The notes: generated from the sequence alone by a model not told the origin. DNA of 64,000 nt from CALVGQ01 sp964370435 (GCA_964370435.1 CAYJJG010000001.1:186001-250000), one strand, 5' to 3'. Counted from the stretch's first letter, positions 1 through 9,065 are shown. Translations and numbers: made by a program.

Positions 1-656
1 TTTTCACTTGGATTAGCAATTTCTATTTCAGACATATTAGCAATATATATCATTGGCTTTGAAGTTAATAGTTGATAGTGTCGTGCTACTAAATCTTCTT
101 CTTTAGTTAATTCAACACTACGTGCCATTTTACCTGCTAGTAAGCAATCATATAATTTTTTAAGCACCGTGTATTCTTGTAGAGCTTCTTTATCTTTTTG
201 TTGTGCTTTTCGCTCTACTTTACTAATTCTATTTTCAACACTTTGTAAATCAGCCATAACTAACTCTAAGTTAATTATTTCTATATCACGTTTTGGATCA
301 ACACTTCCCTCTACATGGGTTATGTCTGCTGAATCAAAACAACGAACAACATGACATATCGCATCCACTTGACGAATATGAGATAAAAACTGATTCCCTA
401 GTCCTTCTCCTTTACTCGCTCCTTTTACTAGTCCTGCAATATCAGTAAATTCAAATGTAGTAAAAATTGTTTTCTTAGGTTCAATAAGTTCACATATATT
501 GCTTATTCGCTCATCTGGAACTTCAACAACTCCTACATTAGGATTTATTGTTGCAAAGGGGTAGTTTGCAGCCTCTACTTGGCTTTGTGTTATGGCGTTA
601 AACAGTGTCGACTTACCTACATTGGGTAAACCTACTATTCCTGCTGTTAATGGCAT
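1..656 (-). CDS. ychF: Redox-regulated ATPase YchF (partial, C-terminus off window)
   Basis: Obg-related P-loop NTPase of the YchF/EngD family, which binds ribosomes and prefers ATP to GTP. Translation from the ATG at 656 gives a start MPLTAGIVGLPNVGKSTLFN with the Walker A motif GLPNVGKST, followed by the switch region NYPFATINPNVG and the G3-like motif FTDIAGLVKGASKGEGLG, all hallmarks of YchF. A coiled-coil stretch begins about residue 130. The frame stays open to the window edge, so about 218 of the usual ~365 residues are present; the TGS domain is outside. An AAAGGATG ribosome-binding site precedes the start. It is encoded downstream of rpoE on the same strand, but a terminator lies between them, so it is probably transcribed separately. 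Confidence 0.96.
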   Translation of the reverse strand, partial: MPLTAGIVGLPNVGKSTLFNAITQSQVEAANYPFATINPNVGVVEVPDERISNICELIEPKKTIFTTFEFTDIAGLVKGASKGEGLGNQFLSHIRQVDAICHVVRCFDSADITHVEGSVDPKRDIEIINLELVMADLQSVENRISKVERKAQQKDKEALQEYTVLKKLYDCLLAGKMARSVELTKEEDLVARHYQLLTSKPMIYIANMSEIEIANPSE

Positions 657-753
657 TAAAAATCATCCTTTCAATTTCTTTTTATAGTTTACCTTTTTTA
701 ATCAGATTAAACAAGATAAATATTTTAATATACACATTTAATAGCATATATTT

Positions 754-779
754 AAAAAGCGTCCACCTGTGTGGACACT
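754..779 (-). terminator. Terminator after rpoE
   Basis: Read on the minus strand, a 9-bp stem (AGTGTCCAC / GTGGACGCT, one G-U pair) closes an ACAG loop and is followed by TTTTT. It sits just after the rpoE stop codon and separates the DUF1934-argS-rpoE operon from ychF. Confidence 0.85.
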
Positions 780-782
780 TTC

Positions 783-1094
783 CTAATACGCTTCTTCTAT
801 GATTTCTTCTAATTCTTCAACTTCTTCTGATTCTTCTTCAGTTTCAATTTCTTCAATTTCAATTTTGATATCATCGTATTTGTATCTAGTTCTTAAATTC
901 CACGTATTGTCTCCTAATGAAACAAAACGCTTATCAAGCATTAATTCTGAGTAAAATTTTGCAATTTTAGTTTCTGCTTGAGCTGGAGTAAATCCTAGTG
1001 TTGAACTAACTTCACTCCATAATTTTGAAAATGTTACTTCTTTTCTTTTTTTGCCTAGTAATTCGTAGGCAACATCTGTCATCGATCCAGCCAT
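783..1094 (-). CDS. rpoE: DNA-directed RNA polymerase delta subunit
   Basis: Small accessory subunit of Gram-positive RNA polymerase that lowers nonspecific DNA binding and speeds recycling. Residues 1-70 form the HARE-HTH-type N-terminal domain (motif AYELLGKKRKEVTFSKLW and the WNLR end strand). Residues 73-103 are an almost purely acidic tail rich in Glu, as in all delta subunits. At 103 residues it is much shorter than the B. subtilis protein (173), mainly because the acidic tail is reduced to about 30 residues. An AAGGAG site lies just before the ATG; only 11 bases separate it from the argS stop, so it is the last gene of the DUF1934-argS-rpoE operon. Confidence 0.93.
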   Translation of the reverse strand: MAGSMTDVAYELLGKKRKEVTFSKLWSEVSSTLGFTPAQAETKIAKFYSELMLDKRFVSLGDNTWNLRTRYKYDDIKIEIEEIETEEESEEVEELEEIIEEAY

Positions 1095-1105
1095 CTTTTC
1101 ACTCC

Positions 1106-2752
1106 TTACATTTTTTCTGGGGCGCTTACACCGATTAAGCTTAAAGCATTTTTTAAAGTAATTTTTGTAGCCATCACTAACGCTAATCGTTGTGATGTTA
1201 AAACACTATTTTCTTTATCTACTACTTTACAATCTCCATAAAAACTATGGAAATATTGTGATAATGTGCGAATATAGTTGCACATTTTATGTGGTTGTCT
1301 AGTTGTTGCCGCATCACTTACTACATTTGTGAATTCATTAATATGCTTGCATAAATTTATTTCTTTTTCATGAGTTAGTAGCTCTGTGCTATTAGCAATA
1401 GTCAAACCTTCTGCTTGTCGTAATATGGAACACATTCTAGCATGTGCATATTGAGCATAATAAACCGGATTTTCGTTTGTTTGTTTCTTTGCCATATCTA
1501 TATCGAAATCCATTTGTGTATCAGCTGCACGAGATGCAAAATAATACCTTACTGCATCTGCTCCTGCTTCTTCAATCAAATCTCTTAAAGCTACTGCTTT
1601 TCCTGATCTTTTTGATAGCTTAAATTCCTCACCATCTTTAATCATTCTAGCCATTTGAATAATATCCACACTTAATTTATCAGCCTCATACCCTAAGGTT
1701 TGAATAGCTGCTTTTAAGCGTGTGATATAGCCATGATGATCCGCTCCAAAGAAATCAACTAAGTAGTCATATCCGCGGTCTAATTTATCAAGATGATAAG
1801 CAATATCAGGTGTTAAATACGTATAGCTCTTATCGCTTTTGACAAGAACACGGTCTTTATCATCATTAAATTCGCATGTTTTTAACCACAAAGCACCTTC
1901 TTCTTCATAAGTCATATTTTTTGATTTTAGTTTATCAAGTGCTTTTTCAATCATTTTACGCTCATAAATGCTACGCTCACTAGTCCATACATCAAATTCA
2001 ACATTAAACAACTTCAAGTCTCTTTTGATTTTATCTAGTTCTTTCTCACGCCCATATTCTCTAAAGAAGTCAATACTTTCTGCTTTATCTATATGCACGT
2101 ATTTATCATTAAATTCTTCCTTTACCATTTTAGCAATATCAATTATGTCTTGACCAAAATAACCATCCTGTGGTAGTTCACAAGCAACACCAAATTCATT
2201 TAAATACCTTGCTTGAATTGATTTTGCTAAATTGTTCATTTGATTACCAGCATCATTTACATAGTATTCACGGCATACTTCATACCCCGCAAATTTAAGC
2301 AATCTTGTTACCGCATCACCAATAGCAGCTCCTCGTGCGTGCCCAGGATGTAAATCACCAGTAGGATTAGCAGAAACATATTCTACATTGATTTTAATAT
2401 CTGCACCCACTTGACTACTTCCATAAGTATCTTGAGCATCTAATACTTTTAGTACAATGTCAGTAATATTTGTAGATTCTAAAGTGAAATTGATAAATCC
2501 AGGTCCTGCAATTTCACATTTACTTACTCCTGCTTTACTGGTTTCAAGTGCATTAATTATTTCTTCAGCAATCATTCTTGGATTTTTCTTTAATTGCTTA
2601 GTTAAGCGCATAGCTACATTTGTAGCATAGTCTCCATGTAACTTATCCTTAGGAATTTCAATGTTAATCTCTTCTAATGCTAATTCTTCTTGATATACTT
2701 GTACAACTGCATCTTTGATCATATGTTTTAAATTAGCTTCTATTTGATTCAT
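1106..2752 (-). CDS. argS: Arginine--tRNA ligase
   Basis: Class I aminoacyl-tRNA synthetase that charges tRNA-Arg. The N-terminal Add-1 domain occupies about residues 1-100. The HIGH-type motif reads HPGHARGAAIGD near residue 135, preceded by the family signature VEYVSANPTGDLHPGH. The C-terminal anticodon-binding DALR domain covers about residues 430-548, ending with the DALR-like MATKITLKNALSLIGVSAPEKM region. Length of 548 is normal. The ATG overlaps the DUF1934 stop by four bases (ATGA-type junction) with AAGGAGGG six bases upstream, which indicates translational coupling. Confidence 0.97.
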   Translation of the reverse strand: MNQIEANLKHMIKDAVVQVYQEELALEEINIEIPKDKLHGDYATNVAMRLTKQLKKNPRMIAEEIINALETSKAGVSKCEIAGPGFINFTLESTNITDIVLKVLDAQDTYGSSQVGADIKINVEYVSANPTGDLHPGHARGAAIGDAVTRLLKFAGYEVCREYYVNDAGNQMNNLAKSIQARYLNEFGVACELPQDGYFGQDIIDIAKMVKEEFNDKYVHIDKAESIDFFREYGREKELDKIKRDLKLFNVEFDVWTSERSIYERKMIEKALDKLKSKNMTYEEEGALWLKTCEFNDDKDRVLVKSDKSYTYLTPDIAYHLDKLDRGYDYLVDFFGADHHGYITRLKAAIQTLGYEADKLSVDIIQMARMIKDGEEFKLSKRSGKAVALRDLIEEAGADAVRYYFASRAADTQMDFDIDMAKKQTNENPVYYAQYAHARMCSILRQAEGLTIANSTELLTHEKEINLCKHINEFTNVVSDAATTRQPHKMCNYIRTLSQYFHSFYGDCKVVDKENSVLTSQRLALVMATKITLKNALSLIGVSAPEKM

Positions 2753-3138
2753 ACATTTCCCTCCTTAATTTTCCACATTATATTTAAATGACTTACTTTT
2801 TGATTGTTTTGAAACAAAGCATATTGAACAGTAATTTTATCTTTTTCAGTTTCTAATAACTCTGTCTTAACATCAAAAGTAAATATTCCGTGCTCACTAG
2901 TTACCTTAGCTTCAGCAACATTACTACTATCGCAATTTATATTAGAAGTCATTTGACCTTTTCTATGGATAGTTAAAATTTGACTATTAAGAAATACCTC
3001 CACCATGGTGTCTTTATTTTCATAATAAACGAATTGTGAATCACTCAACAACTCCCCACAAAGATTGAAATTTTCCTCTTTTGTGTCTTCTAATAAATTA
3101 GTATAAGTTACATCTATAAGTATTTCTTTTGTCTTCAT
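2749..3138 (-). CDS. DUF1934 family protein (YwiB-like)
   Basis: A 129-residue protein matching the DUF1934/YwiB family, predicted lipocalin-like beta-barrels of unknown function. The sequence alternates short beta-like segments (for example MVEVFLNSQILTIHRKGQ and TVQYALFQNNQKVSHLNIMW) with no signal peptide or membrane helix. In Bacillus the family member ywiB lies directly upstream of argS, as here, which supports the assignment more than any catalytic motif. It is the first gene of the operon and starts 22 bases after the -10 element of a good sigma-A promoter. Function is not known. Confidence 0.8.
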   Translation of the reverse strand: MKTKEILIDVTYTNLLEDTKEENFNLCGELLSDSQFVYYENKDTMVEVFLNSQILTIHRKGQMTSNINCDSSNVAEAKVTSEHGIFTFDVKTELLETEKDKITVQYALFQNNQKVSHLNIMWKIKEGNV

Positions 3139-3159
3139 TTTTTTACCCTTTTCTATATG

Positions 3160-3187
3160 ATTATAGTTTAATCACGTTTATTGTCAA
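3160..3187 (-). promoter_or_regulatory. Sigma-A promoter for DUF1934-argS-rpoE
   Basis: On the minus strand TTGACA (3187-3182) and TATAAT (3165-3160) are separated by 16 bases, both perfect consensus hexamers. The predicted transcription start lies about 15 bases before the DUF1934 ATG. Confidence 0.85.
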
Positions 3188-3239
3188 GTAGTAGTTTAAA
3201 ATTTCAAAAATTGGACACATTACTATTGAGGTGTTGATT

Positions 3240-5141
3240 GTGAAAAAATGGTTAAAAGTGTTAAACATATTTGTATTATCCGTTGTTGTCTTAGGCTTAA
3301 TTTTCTTATTATATATTTCTATGCTTCCCAAACCTTTGATACCTAAAGACTCCACTATACGTCTTTATGATGATGAACAAAGTGTTTTTTATATGGCTAA
3401 TAATCAAAATAATGTTAAGTGGGTAGAACTTGAAGATTTGCCACAAATAGCCATTGATGCTCTACTATCTACTGAAGATCGTCGTTTTTATGAACATTAT
3501 GGTTTTGACCCTTTACGCTTAATGAGGGCTGCCTACGAAAATGTAGTTGCCAATGATATTGTTCAAGGAGGATCAACGATAACTCAACAATTAGCTAAAA
3601 ATTTATATTTAACACAGGAGCAAACACTATCTAGAAAATTTGAAGAACTAATTTATGCCCTTCAGCTTGAAATGCATTACAGTAAAGAAGAGCTATTAGA
3701 AGCTTATATAAATTCTATATATTTTGGCCATGGTATAACAGGTATTAATACTGCAGCAAACTTTTTTTTCAATAAAGATGTGGCTGATTGCAGTGATGCA
3801 CAATTAACGATGTTAGTGGGTATACCTAATGGGCCGACCTACTATAGTCCTTTCAATAGTTTTGAAAATGCTAAAGCTAGACAACAAACAATACTAACTA
3901 TGATGGTTGATAATGAGCTTCTTTCTAAAGAAGAAGCTGACCTTATTTATAAAGAAGATATTGAATTAAGTGATTATCATATTCAAGTTGAGAAGAATAT
4001 TTATGGTTACTATAAAGATGCCGTGTTTCAAGAATGTACGGCTCTAGGCTTTTGTAGCGAAGAACAGTTAGCTGAAGGTCTTGATATCTACACTTACTAT
4101 AATCCTGATAAACAACAAATTCTGCAAGACACTATTAATGAAGCTATGCAAAACTCTACTCAAGAAGTAGCAATGATACTAATGGAGCCTTTTACCTTTG
4201 AAGTATCAGCACTTTCTGGAGGAACGCAGTATAATAAAACGCAGTACAATAGAGCATTAAGTTCTCAGCGTCAAGTAGGTTCCACAATAAAACCACTTCT
4301 TTACTATATTGCGCTTAATCAAGGAATGAGCCCTGATACTTTATTTTTAAGTAGTGCAACCAGTTTTCAATTGACTCAGACAGTATCTTATACTCCTGCA
4401 AACTATATGGATTTATATTCTAATACTGAAATTTCTATGATTCATGCATTATCTACTTCGGATAATATTTATGCTGTAAAGACGCATCTTTTCCTTGGAA
4501 CCAATATGTTGTATGATGCATTACTTTCATTCGGTATTGAACAAGATGCTCCAACTGCATCGATGGCTTTAGGAGCTACCGATTTCCCCTTAATCGATCT
4601 CGCAAAAATCTATAATACTTTTGCTTCTGAAGGATTATATGAAGAACCTTCCTTTATAAGCGCTATTAAAGATGCAGAAGGTAATATCCTTTATGAACGC
4701 ACACTAGAGCCAAAACAATTATTAAATAGAGATGATACCTTGATACTTAGTTCTTTACTAAGAGCTCCATTCGATATAAAAAACAATTATGTTTCAGGCC
4801 CCTCACTTTTAGGCTATGAACCCTATACCACCGTTAGTGCGAAATCTGGGTCTAGTGATTGGGATAGTTTGATTGTTGGATATAATCCATTAATGACTTT
4901 AGTAGTTTGGACAGGCTACGATGAAAATAAAGTATTAGAAACTCTTGATGAGCGACGTCTTTCTAGACTAATGTTTCAAGACATCTTTAATAGTGTATTT
5001 CCAAAAGATAATTTAGGTCCATGGTATGAGCCTAGTGAAAACCTAGAAATACGCTTAGTAGATCCAATAACTGGATTAGCTGACCCTTACGGTTCTCAAT
5101 ATTGGTTTAAAAAAGAAAATGATTTGAGTTGGAATTATTAA
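3240..5141 (+). CDS. Class A penicillin-binding protein (PBP1A/PbpG type)
   Basis: Bifunctional peptidoglycan polymerase anchored in the membrane. Residues 6-27 are a single N-terminal transmembrane helix. The GT51 glycosyltransferase domain shows motif 1 EDRRFYEHYG (catalytic Glu79), motif 2 GGSTITQQLAKNL, RKFEEL and the LLEAYINSIYFG motif. The transpeptidase domain has SxxK as STIK (Ser348), SxN as SDN (Ser407) and KTG replaced by KSG (Lys535), a conservative variant. The start is taken as GTG at 3240, six bases after GAGGTG; in-frame GTG and TTG codons at 3231 and 3234 lie within the ribosome-binding site. The 633-residue protein lacks the long Pro/Ser tail of PonA. It is divergently transcribed from the argS operon. 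Confidence 0.93.
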   Translation: MKKWLKVLNIFVLSVVVLGLIFLLYISMLPKPLIPKDSTIRLYDDEQSVFYMANNQNNVKWVELEDLPQIAIDALLSTEDRRFYEHYGFDPLRLMRAAYENVVANDIVQGGSTITQQLAKNLYLTQEQTLSRKFEELIYALQLEMHYSKEELLEAYINSIYFGHGITGINTAANFFFNKDVADCSDAQLTMLVGIPNGPTYYSPFNSFENAKARQQTILTMMVDNELLSKEEADLIYKEDIELSDYHIQVEKNIYGYYKDAVFQECTALGFCSEEQLAEGLDIYTYYNPDKQQILQDTINEAMQNSTQEVAMILMEPFTFEVSALSGGTQYNKTQYNRALSSQRQVGSTIKPLLYYIALNQGMSPDTLFLSSATSFQLTQTVSYTPANYMDLYSNTEISMIHALSTSDNIYAVKTHLFLGTNMLYDALLSFGIEQDAPTASMALGATDFPLIDLAKIYNTFASEGLYEEPSFISAIKDAEGNILYERTLEPKQLLNRDDTLILSSLLRAPFDIKNNYVSGPSLLGYEPYTTVSAKSGSSDWDSLIVGYNPLMTLVVWTGYDENKVLETLDERRLSRLMFQDIFNSVFPKDNLGPWYEPSENLEIRLVDPITGLADPYGSQYWFKKENDLSWNY

Positions 5142-5153
5142 AACATGGCATTA

Positions 5154-5594
5154 CTATAGGTCATGTACCATTTGTTTATAAGGTAGCTCTTTAAACCCTA
5201 GTTTCTTATAGAGCTTAATCGCTTCTTTATTACCCTCAACCACTTCTAATCTATATCGTTTAATTTTATCATCAAATTCTTTATGTATGAAATTAAAAAT
5301 ATCTTTACCTAATCCTTTACCTCTAAAATCTTTTTTAATGTAAATTTCCTCAATTATGGCAACTAATCCTCCAACTTCACAAGAATAAGTAAAAACAAGA
5401 TGGCAATAGCCCGCATACTTATTTCCATGTAAACATACTATTAATTTATTATAAGGTTCTTCGCTTAGTGCCATTTCAATAGTATGTGTTATATATTCTT
5501 TTGGTATATTATGATCTACTGCATCTGTTTGATAAAATTCTTCTATCATTTTAGAACATGCATCTTTATCTTCTTTATTTATAAATCTAATCAT
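5154..5594 (-). CDS. GNAT family N-acetyltransferase
   Basis: Small cytoplasmic acetyltransferase of 146 residues with a complete GNAT core. Motif A is visible as IEEIYIKKDFRGKGLGKDIF, where the RGKGLG loop binds the pyrophosphate of acetyl-CoA, followed by the motif B region NKEAIKLYKKLGFKE. The substrate cannot be told from the sequence. The ATG at 5594 is chosen because AAGGAG lies six bases upstream; the longer frame to 5615 lacks such a site. It converges with the PBP gene and follows an aldo/keto reductase, from which a hairpin separates it. Confidence 0.85.
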   Translation of the reverse strand: MIRFINKEDKDACSKMIEEFYQTDAVDHNIPKEYITHTIEMALSEEPYNKLIVCLHGNKYAGYCHLVFTYSCEVGGLVAIIEEIYIKKDFRGKGLGKDIFNFIHKEFDDKIKRYRLEVVEGNKEAIKLYKKLGFKELPYKQMVHDL

Positions 5595-5613
5595 GTTAAT
5601 CTCCTTAATAAGC

Positions 5614-5645
5614 AAAATGACGGACTGCCTTCTTGCACTCCGTCA
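5614..5645 (-). terminator. Hairpin after the ferredoxin-tailed aldo/keto reductase
   Basis: An 11-bp stem with one mismatch (TGACGGAGTGC / GCAGTCCGTCA on the minus strand) closes AAGAAG and is followed by only TTTT. It lies between the reductase stop and the acetyltransferase start, so it may be a leaky terminator. Confidence 0.6.
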
Positions 5646-5662
5646 GATTTTAATTCTAGCTA

Positions 5663-6769
5663 TTATTCTTTTTCATTAATACATTGTTTTAATTTTTTTG
5701 GTATATCAATTCTTTGTGGGCAGTGACTAACACATGCATTACAATCAACGCATTGCGCTGCATTTTCATAATTTACAACAGTTCCTGATGCCCAATTATT
5801 TTGACTATTAGGCATAGCTTTCATATTCCATGCTTTAAAAGTTGTAGGAATTTGAACCCCCACTGGACATGGCATACAATAACCACAGCCTGTACATGGA
5901 ACTTTCTGATATTTTATAATATTATCTTTAACCTCTACAACTGCTTTTTCTTCTTCCTCAGTTAATGGATTTAAGTTACTAAATATTTCAATGTTCTCTT
6001 TTAATTGTGTTAAGGAACTCATCCCCGATAAAACAACTGCAACATTCTTTTGTTGTGCTAACCATCTAAACGCAAAACTAACATTGCTACCACCTAAATC
6101 TATGTAGGGCTTTGCTACACTCTCTGGTAAATCTGATAGTATTCCACCTTTTAATGGTTCCATAATAACAATTGGAATGTTTCTTGAAACTAACTCATCA
6201 TATCCTTTTTGACCTGGAGCATCATTTAAATCTAAATAATTATATTGTATCTGCACAAAATCCCAATCAGCTAAATCTAGAATTTCCACAAGCATATCAT
6301 GGTCATCATGAATTGAAAATCCAAGGTATTTGATTTTTCCCTCTTCTTTTAACTTTTTAGCAAAGGCTACCGCATCATAATTATAAACTTTAGGCATTAA
6401 TCCCTTATTTAGACTATGTAATAAATAGAAATCAATATATTCTGTTTGGAGTCTATCTAAACTTTTTTGAAAAATACGGTCTCTATCTTCAATAGACTCC
6501 ATTGACCAAAAAGCCAGTTTATCAGCTATGAATATATCTTCACGATTAAACTGCTTAATAGCCTTACCTAATGCTTCTTCACTTCCTTGATATGCATATG
6601 CAGTATCAAAGTAGTTCACTCCATTTTCGTAAGCATACTTAACCATTTCATTAACTTTATCTTGATCAATTATTCCATCATTTTTAGGAAAACGCATGCA
6701 CCCTAATCCTAATTTTGATACTTTGACTTCTTGATTTGTGTCTTTAATTTTAATTGTGCTATATTTCAT
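5663..6769 (-). CDS. Aldo/keto reductase with C-terminal 4Fe-4S domain
   Basis: Residues 1-280 form an aldo/keto reductase barrel: GLGCMRFP at the N-terminus, catalytic Asp/Tyr in NYFDTAYAYQGSE, Lys in IADKLAF and His in YLLHSL. Residues 290-368 carry a ferredoxin-like tail with two cysteine clusters, CTGCGYCMPCPVGV and CVDCNACVSHCP, able to hold iron-sulfur centres. This architecture is common in anaerobic Firmicutes, where electrons are thought to reach the reductase from ferredoxin; the substrate is unknown. A GGAGAAG site precedes the ATG. It follows the ECF S-component gene by 40 bases and may be cotranscribed with it. Confidence 0.92.
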   Translation of the reverse strand: MKYSTIKIKDTNQEVKVSKLGLGCMRFPKNDGIIDQDKVNEMVKYAYENGVNYFDTAYAYQGSEEALGKAIKQFNREDIFIADKLAFWSMESIEDRDRIFQKSLDRLQTEYIDFYLLHSLNKGLMPKVYNYDAVAFAKKLKEEGKIKYLGFSIHDDHDMLVEILDLADWDFVQIQYNYLDLNDAPGQKGYDELVSRNIPIVIMEPLKGGILSDLPESVAKPYIDLGGSNVSFAFRWLAQQKNVAVVLSGMSSLTQLKENIEIFSNLNPLTEEEEKAVVEVKDNIIKYQKVPCTGCGYCMPCPVGVQIPTTFKAWNMKAMPNSQNNWASGTVVNYENAAQCVDCNACVSHCPQRIDIPKKLKQCINEKE

Positions 6770-6809
6770 AACCTTCTCCTTTAATATATTAATCTAGCTA
6801 TATCTGTTA

Positions 6810-7319
6810 CTACTTAATTTTTTCTATAGCTCTTACCACGAAAGGAATTAATAATAATTGAACAATTATTCCCGGAAGTGCCGTTATAAACATAGAAGTC
6901 ATCCATATATTCAAATTATAGGTGCCTACTTGAAATAATATTGCATTTAATAGACCATATACAATTCTTCCTAGTAACATCGCTGAAACTAAACTAACAA
7001 CTATCTTAGTATTTTTATTTCTAACTTTAATAAAATCATACATGAACCCAGCAATTATACCGTAGGTAGCTAGTTCACAAATCATACTTGGTAAAATAAA
7101 TGCTGGTGGCATCCCTGTCATCATATGTGAAAGTAGTGTAGTTAAAACCCCACTGATTCCTCCATATACTGCTCCACAAGTAAGTCCACATATTAATACG
7201 GTAAAGTGCAGCGGAAGGAATATGCTCCCTGCATTAGGTATCCCATGCAACATCGTTGGTAAAACAATTCCAATCGCAATGCATAGTGCTGTTATTACTA
7301 ATTTCTTTGTATGTGTCAT
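6810..7319 (-). CDS. ECF transporter S component (substrate-binding membrane protein)
   Basis: A 169-residue membrane protein with about five or six hydrophobic segments. The block LPLHFTVLICGLTCGAVYGG followed by LLSHMMTGMPPAF matches the substrate-specificity subunits of energy-coupling-factor vitamin transporters. Such proteins work with a shared EcfA-EcfA'-EcfT module that is not in this window. The vitamin cannot be decided from the sequence; no riboswitch is evident in the 100 bases upstream, so regulation gives no clue either. GAGGAG lies ahead of the ATG. Confidence 0.8.
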   Translation of the reverse strand: MTHTKKLVITALCIAIGIVLPTMLHGIPNAGSIFLPLHFTVLICGLTCGAVYGGISGVLTTLLSHMMTGMPPAFILPSMICELATYGIIAGFMYDFIKVRNKNTKIVVSLVSAMLLGRIVYGLLNAILFQVGTYNLNIWMTSMFITALPGIIVQLLLIPFVVRAIEKIK

Positions 7320-7385
7320 ATTCTATCTCCTCATCATCTCTATAATGTTACCATTTTTTTATATTTAAAAAAACCTTTCAGCTAT

Positions 7386-7413
7386 AAAAAAAAACTAAAT
7401 CCGCAGATTTAAG
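7386..7413 (-). terminator. Terminator after nusG
   Basis: Minus-strand stem CTTAAATC / GATTTAG around a TGCG loop, followed by a run of nine T. It ends the cysS-to-nusG operon. Confidence 0.85.
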
Positions 7414-7422
7414 TTTTTAATT

Positions 7423-7974
7423 TTATTGAAATTCTGATTTTTGTAAGTCATGATATGCAATTTCAGTTGGTGTTTCACGACCAAATAAAATACATAAAAC
7501 ATTAGCTACTTGATTATCATCATCCATGCTTTCAACTTTTCCTTCTAAATTACTAAAAGGTCCTGATAGAATTTTTACAGTATCTCCTACAGCGAAATCT
7601 ACATTGATTTTGCGATCAGACATACCCATTCTACGAAGAATTGAATCAATCTCTTCTGGCGAAACTGGGAAAGGTTTTGCCCCTCCTCCTGATGAGCCAA
7701 TAAATCCAGTAACTCCTGGTGTATTACGAACAACATACCATGCTTCATCTGTCATTATCATCTCAACGAAAAGATATCCTGGAAATAAGTTTTTACTCTT
7801 TTTAACTTCTTTTCCATTTTTATATTCGATTTCTATTTCTTCAGCAACTAAAATGCGAAATAAATAATCAGTGATTCCCATTGATTCGACACGACGTTCT
7901 AAATTTAATTTTACACTGTTTTCGTGTCCTGCATAAGTGTTAACCACATACCACAGTTTTTCTACTTCTTGCAT
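7423..7974 (-). CDS. nusG: Transcription termination/antitermination factor NusG
   Basis: General elongation factor binding RNA polymerase. The NGN domain covers residues 5-115 (WYVVNTYAGHENSVKLNLER, FPGYLFVEM, PGVTGFIGS), and the C-terminal KOW domain starts with FAVGDTVKILSGPFSNLEG at about residue 128. Length 183 is standard. It is the last gene of the operon, after secE, with only three bases between the secE stop and the ATG and an AGGAG site inside the end of secE. Confidence 0.97.
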   Translation of the reverse strand: MQEVEKLWYVVNTYAGHENSVKLNLERRVESMGITDYLFRILVAEEIEIEYKNGKEVKKSKNLFPGYLFVEMIMTDEAWYVVRNTPGVTGFIGSSGGGAKPFPVSPEEIDSILRRMGMSDRKINVDFAVGDTVKILSGPFSNLEGKVESMDDDNQVANVLCILFGRETPTEIAYHDLQKSEFQ

Positions 7975-7977
7975 CTT

Positions 7978-8160
7978 CTAAGCTCCTATTCCTATTAATC
8001 TTAAAAAGAAAGTAATTAATAATTCGGTTACTACAAAGAATGCGCCAAAAAACAAGATAACAGTTATTACTTCTGTTGTACTACTTGTCATATCTTTAAG
8101 CTTTGGCCAACGAATACGGTTGATTTCTTTTGAGATACCACTTAAACTAAACCATTTCAT
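7978..8160 (-). CDS. secE: Preprotein translocase subunit SecE
   Basis: Essential small subunit of the SecYEG channel. The 60-residue protein has the amphipathic family segment SGISKEINRIRWPKLKDM followed by one transmembrane helix (about residues 33-55), as in other single-helix Gram-positive SecE proteins. AGGAGG precedes the ATG. The order rpmG-secE-nusG is nearly universal in Bacillota and confirms the call. Confidence 0.95.
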   Translation of the reverse strand: MKWFSLSGISKEINRIRWPKLKDMTSSTTEVITVILFFGAFFVVTELLITFFLRLIGIGA

Positions 8161-8172
8161 ATTTAAATCCTC

Positions 8173-8328
8173 CTATTTTGTTTCTTTATGTACAGTATGT
8201 TCCTGACATTTTTTACAGAATTTTTTTAGTTCTAATCGTTCTGTATGTGTTTTCTTGTTACGATGTGTTGTATAATTTCTTGATAAACACACAGTACAGG
8301 TCAATATAACTTTATCATTTGCTGCCAT
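8173..8328 (-). CDS. rpmG: 50S ribosomal protein L33
   Basis: A 51-residue ribosomal protein read directly from the sequence. It begins MAANDKVILTCTVC and contains SRNYTTHRNKK and KKFCKKCQEH. Four cysteines in two CxxC pairs make this the zinc-binding L33 form. AGGAGG precedes the ATG, with a rather long 11-base spacer. It lies between sigH and secE, the usual place. Bacillota often carry a second, zinc-free paralog used under zinc starvation; none is visible here. Confidence 0.95.
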   Translation of the reverse strand: MAANDKVILTCTVCLSRNYTTHRNKKTHTERLELKKFCKKCQEHTVHKETK

Positions 8329-8421
8329 TATAAAAAAACCTCCTCTGTGATTGCCTATTTACTTTAACATATTGAACCATGATAGTCAAACACTCATTGA
8401 ATATTAGTTGCATTATTTTTG

Positions 8422-9054
8422 CTATTGTTTATGTAAATTTAGAAATTTTGCTAAATTTTTTCTAATGCGATAAACTGTATTATCATATTGTTTTACTGTC
8501 ATACCTAATTGTTTTGCAGCATCCGAATAACTACTTTGTTTCGTCATATGATACCAAACTAAGCGTTCTTTTTCGTTTAATTCTTTAGCAAATTCTTCTA
8601 ATTGTTTAAGCACTCTTCTATATTCTAATCTGTACTTTGGATCATACATCGGTTGATTATTTTCAATTTGATCCACAACATACATAGAAGTATCTTCTGC
8701 CACTTGTACATCAAGTGACCCAATTACTCCACGTTTCTTTAGCTGACGTCGTTCGTCACGCTTTAAACCATTGATTCTACGCACCAAACACAAACTTAAG
8801 TAGGTATAGAACGAGGCATTTTTTGACTCATTGTAACTAAAGCAGGCTTCGTATAATTTAAGCCTTAAAGCTGATGATACATCTTGTTTACTCATTCCCA
8901 TCATCGACTCTTGCCATCCACCTACTATAAGCGACCATATAAAACCGTCATACTTATTAAACAGACCCTCTAGTGCATAATCATCTTTTTGATGCATCAT
9001 ATACAATAATTCATAGTCATTAATATCTGCATATTTACGATATTCTGGTTGCAT
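8422..9054 (-). CDS. sigH: RNA polymerase sigma-H-type factor
   Basis: Sigma-70 family factor of the SigH/ComX group. Region 2 is around residues 13-90 (DYELLYMMHQKDDYALEGLF, then FYTYLSLCLVRRINGLKRDERR) and region 4 is at the C-terminus (LNEKERLVWYHMTKQSSYSDAAKQLG). Length is 210, against 218 for B. subtilis SigH, where it drives early sporulation and competence. The position between rlmB and rpmG-secE-nusG is the classical sigH locus. The ATG at 9054 is chosen because AAGGAGG lies seven bases upstream; a longer frame into rlmB has no such site. No sporulation gene is seen in the window, so its role here is open. Confidence 0.88.
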   Translation of the reverse strand: MQPEYRKYADINDYELLYMMHQKDDYALEGLFNKYDGFIWSLIVGGWQESMMGMSKQDVSSALRLKLYEACFSYNESKNASFYTYLSLCLVRRINGLKRDERRQLKKRGVIGSLDVQVAEDTSMYVVDQIENNQPMYDPKYRLEYRRVLKQLEEFAKELNEKERLVWYHMTKQSSYSDAAKQLGMTVKQYDNTVYRIRKNLAKFLNLHKQ

Positions 9055-9065
9055 GTCTTTCCTCC

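Noticed and set aside
7526..7867. 113-codon plus-strand frame inside nusG
   Set aside because: Antisense shadow of nusG without ribosome-binding site or recognisable domains.
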